The notes under the pieces: model-generated | Told to the model about the DNA's origin: nothing | Database searches by the model: none | The model's input: only the letters and a program-made list of their open reading frames with translations | Origin: Gammaproteobacteria bacterium | Lineage (GTDB): Bacteria; Pseudomonadota; Gammaproteobacteria; SZUA-229 | Direction: 5' to 3' | NCBI GenBank assembly: GCA_029879605.1 | Contig: JAOUQA010000044.1 | Coordinates: 1 to 10,138 of the forward strand | Length of the DNA stretch: 10,138 nt | Shown here: piece after piece, positions 1 to 5,306 of the stretch | How positions within the stretch are numbered: the stretch's first letter is position 1 | Layout: each line of letters begins with the position of its first letter | Translations under genes and position numbers: made by a program

Positions 1-876
1 GGCGATACTATGTTAACAGTTGGGAGCCTGGCGGATTTTGATTTCTCAAAAGTTCAGATTGGCCTGTTTTCTGCGGGTGCATCAATTTCAGAAGAGTATG
101 CGCCTAAAGCTGCAGCTGCCGGGTGTGTGGTAGTAGACAATACATCCCAGTTTCGTTATGACGATGATATTCCGCTGGTGATACCGGAGGTCAATCCTCA
201 CGCTATCGCGCAATATACTGCGAGGGGTATTATTGCGAATCCCAATTGCTCTACTATACAAATGTTAGTTGCATTGAAACCTATTTATGATGCCGTGGGT
301 ATCCAGCGTATTAATGTAGCAACCTACCAGGCTGTTTCTGGCACCGGTAAGGAAGCAATTGAAGAACTGGCAGGCCAGACCGCGAAATTATTGAATGGTA
401 AGCCGGTGGATTGTGAGGTTTACCCGAAACAGATTGCATTTAATGTGCTGCCACAAATTGACGTTTTTATGGACAACGGCTATACCAAAGAAGAGATGAA
501 AATGGTCTGGGAGACAAATAAGATCATGGAAGATGACACTATTAAGGTTAATCCGACAGCGGTACGAGTACCCGTGTTTTATGGTCATTCAGAAGCGGTT
601 CATATAGAAACACGTGAAAAAATGACAGCGGAACAATGTCGAGAGCTTTTATCAAAAGCGCCCGGGGTAAAAGTACTGGATGAGCGTAAAGATGGCGGTT
701 ATCCCACGGCTGTAACCGAGGGGGCAAGCTCTGATCCAACTTATGTGGGTCGTATTCGAGAAGATATTTCGACAGATAATGGTCTTAATCTCTGGGTCGT
801 TGCCGATAATGTCCGTAAAGGTGCTGCATTAAATAGTGTTCAAATTGCTGAAATTTTGATAAAAGACTATTTATAA
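1..876 (+). CDS. asd: Aspartate-semialdehyde dehydrogenase, 5'-truncated by the window edge
   Basis: Converts L-aspartyl-4-phosphate to L-aspartate-4-semialdehyde with NADPH, the branch point to lysine/diaminopimelate, methionine and threonine; cytoplasmic. The frame is open from base 1, so the ATG at 10 is an internal methionine and not the start. Family members run about 340 residues, so roughly the first 45-50, including the N-terminal Gly-rich NADP loop, lie outside the window. The active-site cysteine is in NPNCST (Cys codon 247-249) and the acid-base histidine in the GHSEAVH motif (His codon 586-588). The ending VRKGAALNSVQIAE and LIKDYL is typical of the Pseudomonas-type enzyme, which is distinct from the enteric type. 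The stop is TAA at 874-876. Its position directly before fimV matches the usual gammaproteobacterial order. Identification is secure; only the start is unseen. Confidence 0.97.
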   Translation, partial: GDTMLTVGSLADFDFSKVQIGLFSAGASISEEYAPKAAAAGCVVVDNTSQFRYDDDIPLVIPEVNPHAIAQYTARGIIANPNCSTIQMLVALKPIYDAVGIQRINVATYQAVSGTGKEAIEELAGQTAKLLNGKPVDCEVYPKQIAFNVLPQIDVFMDNGYTKEEMKMVWETNKIMEDDTIKVNPTAVRVPVFYGHSEAVHIETREKMTAEQCRELLSKAPGVKVLDERKDGGYPTAVTEGASSDPTYVGRIREDISTDNGLNLWVVADNVRKGAALNSVQIAEILIKDYL

Positions 877-877
877 T
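872..877 (+). promoter_or_regulatory. Candidate -10 box for fimV
   Basis: A perfect TATAAT overlaps the asd stop codon. The hexamer 17 bp upstream (849-854, TGAAAT) is a poor -35 and there is no TG extension. If used, transcription would start near 884 and give a leader of about 110 nt for fimV. A second, weaker possibility is TTGGAT (937-942) with TATTTA (958-963) at a short 15-bp spacing. A promoter is plausible because fimV is long and separated from asd by 121 bp, but neither candidate is strong. Confidence 0.25.
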
Positions 878-944
878 CTATAGTTACACTTGCATACTAA
901 AGTATATTCTTAGCAGGCTAGCTAAGTATTTGATTATTGGATTG

Positions 945-974
945 GGCACCATTCTGGTATTTAGAGTGCCTTTT
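945..974 (+). terminator. Weak candidate terminator between asd and fimV
   Basis: GGCAC (945-949) pairs with GTGCC (966-970) and is followed by TTTT (971-974). The stem is only 5 bp with a 16-nt loop, so termination would be inefficient. Two other small dyads lie just upstream: ATACT/AGTAT (894-898 and 901-905) and CTTAGC/GCTAAG (909-914 and 921-926), neither followed by a T run. The spacer may partly terminate asd transcripts, or these may simply be AT-rich palindromes. Confidence 0.3.
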
Positions 975-985
975 ATGGGTTTTTG

Positions 986-990
986 AGGGG
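986..990 (+). promoter_or_regulatory. Ribosome binding site that sets the fimV start at GTG 998
   Basis: AGGGG at 986-990 sits 7 nt before the GTG at 998-1000. In-frame TTG codons at 983 and 995 are either upstream of or too close to this site. The ATG at 975-977 is out of frame. The GTG start gives a protein beginning MRKVTLGLIMLAALL, a normal basic-then-hydrophobic signal peptide. Confidence 0.7.
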
Positions 991-997
991 AAATTTG

Positions 998-3900
998 GTG
1001 CGGAAAGTTACCTTAGGCCTGATTATGCTGGCAGCATTATTGCCTGGCACAGGTCAGACATTAGGATTAGGCGAGATTGAGCTGAAATCAGCACTGAATC
1101 AGGAGCTGGATGCAGAAATTGAGGTGTTATCTGCAGTTGCTGAAGATGCTGAACAGTTAATTGTAAAACTGGCTTCTAGAGATGCTTTTGCCAGAGCGGG
1201 TATCGATCGCCCATTTTTCCTGCAACAGCTTAAATTTAAAGTACTGGTTAAAAACAATAAACCCTACGTTAAGATTTATACCAAAAGTGCAATTAGAGAA
1301 CCTTATTTAAGTTTCCTGGTAGAAATTGACTGGCCAGAAGGCCATATGCTGCGTGAGTACACCTTATTGCTTGATCCACCTGTGTATTCAGGTATGGAAA
1401 CCAGCGGAAGTTCAGTGTCCAGTGATGGTGGGCGTCCTTTTATTGATCCGGCTGATCAGCAGTATATGACTCAGCCGGTTAGTTCTCAACAAAGTTCCAG
1501 TCAGTCACTTTGGGGAGATGAGTCTGCATCAGCTCCACAGGTTCAGGCCAGGCCAGTAGCTCCTCAACAAAATAATGTACAGGCTCCGCAGCAATATCAG
1601 CCTGCCCCGCAGAACAGGGTGCCTGTAGAAAGCCAGGTTTATCCAGCTGTTGTTGAAACACGGTCAGCTAGTGGTGAAGTCACCTATCGGCCAATGCCAC
1701 AGGCAAGGCCACCTCAACCACAGGTGAGACAGGCACGGGTACGACAGGTTGACGGCACTTATCGTGTCCAGAAGCATGACACTTTATGGAGTATTGCTGA
1801 TCGTTCGCGTCCCAATGACTCGGTGACTATTAAGCAGATGATGCTGGCCCTGGTAAAGGAGAACCCTGAAGCATTTATTAATGGAAATATGCATGGCGTA
1901 AAACGAGGTTACATCCTACGTATGCCTGACATGAATTCTATTAATCGTGTTAGTCGGCAGCAGGCTATTGCAGAGGCCAGGGCACATAGTGCCTTATGGC
2001 GTGAATACCGACAGTCTATGGCAACCAGTACGCCGGCATCTGCGCTTGATTCAGATCTGTCTTCTGGTGATACCTCTGCAAAAACTGATTTAGAAGAAAT
2101 TGAAGGCAAGCTGTCAATTGTCAGTGCTAGTGAAAGTGAAGGTGGTGAAGCTGATGTTGCTGGCCAGGATCCCAATGCAGAAATTACTCGCCTGAAAAAA
2201 CAGCTGTCTATGGCCCATGAGTCACTTGAATCTGAGCGCCTGGAAAAAGAAAACTTACAATCACGTCTTAACGAACTTGAGCAGAGAGTTAACAGTGTTC
2301 TTGAAATGGGTGATGTAGAGCTGGCCAAGTTACAGTCAGATTTGCAAGGTACCCGACAGGATGTTGAAGCAGCTGTAAAGAGTGATGTAGTCGATTCCCA
2401 GGCTCTTGAAATGCCAGCTGCTGATAAGATTACTGACGAAGTGGTGATGCCGGATGAATCTGCCATGGTAGACATGCCAGAATCCACATCCGAGGTTGAT
2501 GTGGGTACTGTAACTGAGGAAACAGCACTTGCTGATGATGTTCAGCTGCCAATGGGTGAAGAGCCTTTATTTGTTGATGAAGCCCAGACAACAGAGCCAG
2601 CAGCTGCCGACATGAGCGCGGCAACACCTGCTCCAGCTCCGGTTATGCCTGATACAGCCGCGCCCTCTTTTGTGAAGGAACAGCCAAAAACTTTCCTGGA
2701 GAAAATACTCAATGAGCCCAATATGCTGGCAGCCATTGGTGGCGCAATTCTGGCACTTATTGTTGTTATTGGTTTGATTGTTCGCCGTAAACGCCTTAAT
2801 CAGTCTGCTAGTGATGATGACTGGATGCCTGAGGCGGCTGCTGATGACATGATGGATCTGGATGATGCGACTGTACAGATGAATGCCATGGATGATATGC
2901 ACCTGGATTCTGAAAAAAAAACTAACCTAGAACCAGGTGGTGATCGGAACCTGGAAAAAACAGTCAGCAGTCTTGCTGGCGGAGCCGATACACAAGCTGA
3001 AGCTGAACAGGATGATGTTCTGTCTGAAGCTGATGTTTATCTTGCCTATGGTATTTATCAGCAGGCCGAAGATCTGTTGAATAGTGCTCTTCAGCAAAAT
3101 CCGGACAGGGATGATTACCGGATGAAATTATTAGAAACCCATTATGCTGCTAAAGATTCAGCTGCTTTTGCCAGTCTGGCTGAAGTGGTTAAAGGTCGTA
3201 AGGCGGGTGATAAAGAATACTGGGAAAGAGTCATACTTATGGGGCAGGAGCTATGCCCGGGTAATGCATTATTTGAAGCAGGTGACCTCGATGTTTCAGG
3301 ACTGGCAACTGATGATCTAATACCACAGAAGCCTGAAGCAGCTGATCTTGATCTCGATATGGGGGATAGTCTTGCGGATCTTGGTCTTGGGGATGACCTG
3401 GATTCAGATGCAACCCAGGTTTTGAGTGAGCCACTGGATCTGGATTCGTCTACTGATGAACTGGGTGGACTTGATGACCTTGCCGGTTTTGATGATGAGT
3501 TGTCTGTGGATGATAGTTCGGATCTGACTATGGATAGTGGGGATCTGGATTTTGATATGGGTGAGCTTGATGCTGGTGCTGAAGAGACAGCATCAGGTGA
3601 TAGTGGACTTGATCTGGATGTTGGAGATGATTTTGCTCTTGATCTTGATGCCTCAGACCTTGGACTGGAAGAAGTAGCCGATACAGGCTCGGCGGATGCT
3701 GAGATGGATTTATCTATGGATATGGATGCAACTGATCTGGGTTCGGGTGATGAAGATATGTCGCTGGATCTGGATTCAGGTGATGGGGATATGTCGTTGT
3801 CTCTGGACGCAGGTGATCTAAGTTCAGGTGATGAGGATATGTCGTTGGATCTGGATACGGGTGATGATGACTCACTGGATCTATCCATGGATTTTGAAGA

Positions 3901-4330
3901 TAGTAGTGATGAAATGGGTTTATCCATGGATATGGATTCAACTGATCTGGGTTCGGGTGATGAGGATATGTCGCTGTCAATGGATATGGATACAGGTGAT
4001 GATGCCCTGGATTTGACCATGGATATGGAAGCAGGCTCAGATGAAGAAATTTCTTTTGATATGGACGATGATGCGGGTGAGGTTGAGCTGGATCTATCGA
4101 TGGATGATAGTAGTTCAGATGGGCTTTCATTTGATGCAGGTGATGATGATTTTGATATATCTGCATTGTCAGAGGATGTTGATGAAATTGGTACCAAGCT
4201 GGAGCTGGCACGCGCTTATCTTGAAATGGGAGATAAGGATGGTGCAATGAGTATTCTTGGTGAAGTTAAAGAAGAAGGGAATGAGGCTCAGCAGAAAGAA
4301 GCAACTGAATTATTACAGCAGGCCAGTTAA
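998..4330 (+). CDS. fimV: FimV-type polar inner-membrane hub protein (LysM, coiled coil, acidic repeats)
   Basis: FimV proteins act at the cell pole in type IV pilus assembly, twitching and polar organisation, binding peptidoglycan outside and protein partners inside. From GTG 998 the product is 1110 residues. Order: signal peptide (about 1-20); conserved FimV N-terminal domain (about 22-131, starting LGLGEIELKSALNQ); Gln/Pro/Ser-rich linker (about 135-250); LysM peptidoglycan-binding domain (about 256-310, with HDTLWSIAD); coiled coil (about 391-463); a membrane helix (about 576-595) followed by RRKR, implying a cytoplasmic C-terminal half; a TPR-like helical segment (about 676-735, SEADVYLAYGIYQQAEDLL); an Asp-rich low-complexity region (about 783-1053); and the FimV C-terminal domain (KLELARAYLEMGDKDGA, ending LLQQAS). 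Residues 779-1066 contain no Lys, Arg or His. It follows asd and is closed by a strong terminator at 4354-4387. The family call is very secure; the exact role in this organism is inferred. Confidence 0.95.
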   Translation: MRKVTLGLIMLAALLPGTGQTLGLGEIELKSALNQELDAEIEVLSAVAEDAEQLIVKLASRDAFARAGIDRPFFLQQLKFKVLVKNNKPYVKIYTKSAIREPYLSFLVEIDWPEGHMLREYTLLLDPPVYSGMETSGSSVSSDGGRPFIDPADQQYMTQPVSSQQSSSQSLWGDESASAPQVQARPVAPQQNNVQAPQQYQPAPQNRVPVESQVYPAVVETRSASGEVTYRPMPQARPPQPQVRQARVRQVDGTYRVQKHDTLWSIADRSRPNDSVTIKQMMLALVKENPEAFINGNMHGVKRGYILRMPDMNSINRVSRQQAIAEARAHSALWREYRQSMATSTPASALDSDLSSGDTSAKTDLEEIEGKLSIVSASESEGGEADVAGQDPNAEITRLKKQLSMAHESLESERLEKENLQSRLNELEQRVNSVLEMGDVELAKLQSDLQGTRQDVEAAVKSDVVDSQALEMPAADKITDEVVMPDESAMVDMPESTSEVDVGTVTEETALADDVQLPMGEEPLFVDEAQTTEPAAADMSAATPAPAPVMPDTAAPSFVKEQPKTFLEKILNEPNMLAAIGGAILALIVVIGLIVRRKRLNQSASDDDWMPEAAADDMMDLDDATVQMNAMDDMHLDSEKKTNLEPGGDRNLEKTVSSLAGGADTQAEAEQDDVLSEADVYLAYGIYQQAEDLLNSALQQNPDRDDYRMKLLETHYAAKDSAAFASLAEVVKGRKAGDKEYWERVILMGQELCPGNALFEAGDLDVSGLATDDLIPQKPEAADLDLDMGDSLADLGLGDDLDSDATQVLSEPLDLDSSTDELGGLDDLAGFDDELSVDDSSDLTMDSGDLDFDMGELDAGAEETASGDSGLDLDVGDDFALDLDASDLGLEEVADTGSADAEMDLSMDMDATDLGSGDEDMSLDLDSGDGDMSLSLDAGDLSSGDEDMSLDLDTGDDDSLDLSMDFEDSSDEMGLSMDMDSTDLGSGDEDMSLSMDMDTGDDALDLTMDMEAGSDEEISFDMDDDAGEVELDLSMDDSSSDGLSFDAGDDDFDISALSEDVDEIGTKLELARAYLEMGDKDGAMSILGEVKEEGNEAQQKEATELLQQAS
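3710..3976 (+). repeat. Internal direct repeat in the acidic region of fimV
   Basis: A 57-bp unit at 3710-3766 recurs at 3920-3976, exactly 210 bp (70 codons) later, with 54 of 57 bases identical by eye. Two differences are silent (TCT/TCC and GAA/GAG) and one changes Ala to Ser. The core peptide is TDLGSGDEDMSL. A related, more diverged copy (DLSSGDEDMSLDL) lies between them at about 3814-3852. The unit is in frame and reads as a recent in-frame duplication inside a repetitive Asp/Ser/Leu/Met/Gly tract. Confidence 0.85.
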
Positions 4331-4353
4331 TAACTTTTAATAGCTAATCATCT

Positions 4354-4387
4354 AAAACGGCATGGGTGCAAACCAATGCCGTTTTTT
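4354..4387 (+). terminator. Rho-independent terminator after fimV
   Basis: AAAACGGCAT (4354-4363) pairs perfectly with ATGCCGTTTT (4376-4385). After one G-A mismatch the stem continues with GGT/ACC (4365-4367 and 4372-4374), capped by a GCAA tetraloop (4368-4371). A run of six T follows at 4382-4387. It begins 24 bp after the fimV stop, so it ends the fimV transcript and separates it from truA. The A run on the left side could give some function on the other strand, but no convergent gene ends there. Confidence 0.93.
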
Positions 4388-4388
4388 G

Positions 4389-4418
4389 TTGCGCAAAAAG
4401 ATAAACTGTTGTTTTATT
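4389..4418 (+). promoter_or_regulatory. Candidate promoter for truA
   Basis: TTGCGC (4389-4394) is followed after 18 bp by TTTATT (4413-4418), with a TG one base before the -10. Each hexamer matches the sigma-70 consensus at four of six positions. The elements lie directly after the fimV terminator, where a truA promoter is expected. The leader would be about 100 nt and contain the hairpin at 4439-4474. TTGCAC (4423-4428) with TATGCT (4443-4448) is another possibility but has only 14 bp between boxes. Confidence 0.3.
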
Positions 4419-4438
4419 AATATTGCACGTCAATTTCC

Positions 4439-4474
4439 CGGGTATGCTGGTAATAAACATGTCATTCATACCTG
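4439..4474 (+). other. Stem-loop in the truA leader
   Basis: CGGGTATG (4439-4446) can pair with CATACCTG (4467-4474) over eight positions including one G-U, with a 20-nt loop. No T run follows, so it is not a terminator. It may be a leader structure or chance; no known riboswitch or r-protein motif is recognised. Confidence 0.35.
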
Positions 4475-4523
4475 TTATGTCTTTGGCTGGTTAAAGTAAT
4501 TCAAAATTCCTGGAAATTAATTT

Positions 4524-5306
4524 ATGCGTATTGCTTTAGGTGTTGAATATAATGGTAGTGATTTTTCTGGCTGGCAAATGCAGAATCATAATACCCGTAC
4601 TGTTCAATCTGTTCTGGAAACTGCTTTATCCAGGGTTGCAGATCAGTCGATTAATGTTACCTGTGCTGGCCGTACTGATACGGGTGTTCATGCAACAGGC
4701 CAGGTTGTACATTTTGATGTAACGGTGCAACGACCTGAGAAAGCCTGGGTGCTTGGAGTCAATGCGCATTTACCTGATGATGTTTCATCACTCTGGGCCT
4801 GTGAGGTAGACGAGAGTTTCAGTGCTCGTTTTACAGCTACGGCAAGACAATACCGTTACGTGATTTTAAATCGTCGGGGACGGCCGGCGTTATTTAACAG
4901 GCAACTTACCTGGCGGCATGGAAAAATTAATGTCGATGATATGCATCAGGCCGCCCAGGTATTACTGGGGGAGCAGGATTTTTCATCTTTTCGATCCAGT
5001 GCCTGTCAGGCAGAACATGCACGTCGTTGTATTCATTTTGTTAATGTCAGCCGCCAGGGTGATTATATTTATATTGATATTGAGGCTAATGCTTTTTTGC
5101 ATCACATGGTAAGAAATATTGTGGGTTCTCTGTTGATGATTGGGCAGGGTGAGCAAGCGGTTAACTGGATGGCGGAGTTAATGCAGCAGAAAGATAGAAC
5201 ACTGGCCGGGCCGACTGCGCCGGCAGATGGGTTATACCTGGTAAAGGTGAGTTATCCGGAGCAATATAAGTTGCCTGATTATAAGTCAGTACCGGTATTT
5301 GCCTGA
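4524..5306 (+). CDS. truA: tRNA pseudouridine(38-40) synthase TruA
   Basis: Isomerises uridines 38, 39 and 40 in the anticodon stem-loop of many tRNAs to pseudouridine; cytoplasmic. The product is 260 residues, close to family length. It opens with the TruA signature YNGSDFSGWQ (residues 9-18). The catalytic aspartate is Asp52 in AGRTDTGVHA (48-57), matching Asp60 of the E. coli enzyme. RYVILN supplies the conserved tyrosine, and FLHHMVRNIVGSL near residues 190-202 is the conserved C-terminal core helix. ATG 4524 has only a weak ribosome site (GGAAA at 4512-4516, 7 nt away) but starts the protein exactly where relatives start. The stop is TGA at 5304-5306. Its last 21 bp overlap the 3' end of the convergent ATPase gene, so there is no room for a conventional terminator between them. 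Neighbours match the conserved fimV-truA-trpF order apart from the inserted ATPase. Confidence 0.97.
   Translation: MRIALGVEYNGSDFSGWQMQNHNTRTVQSVLETALSRVADQSINVTCAGRTDTGVHATGQVVHFDVTVQRPEKAWVLGVNAHLPDDVSSLWACEVDESFSARFTATARQYRYVILNRRGRPALFNRQLTWRHGKINVDDMHQAAQVLLGEQDFSSFRSSACQAEHARRCIHFVNVSRQGDYIYIDIEANAFLHHMVRNIVGSLLMIGQGEQAVNWMAELMQQKDRTLAGPTAPADGLYLVKVSYPEQYKLPDYKSVPVFA

Noticed and set aside
10..12. ATG at 10 as the asd start codon
   Set aside because: The frame is open to the window edge and the protein would lack its whole NADP-binding N-terminus; the gene continues upstream of the window.
1909..2487. 192-codon minus-strand open frame inside fimV
   Set aside because: Ser/Arg-rich antisense shadow of the coiled-coil coding region, with no conserved motif.
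3142..4197. A 351-codon open frame on the minus strand opposite fimV
   Set aside because: It is a Ser/Ile-rich low-complexity translation produced by the repetitive GAT-rich codons of the acidic FimV region read backwards. It has no recognisable domain; the fimV frame explains the bias.
5205..5224. GCCGG/CCGGC hairpin near the truA 3' end as a terminator for the convergent ATPase
   Set aside because: The stem is 5 bp and no T run follows on either strand; it lies in conserved truA coding sequence.
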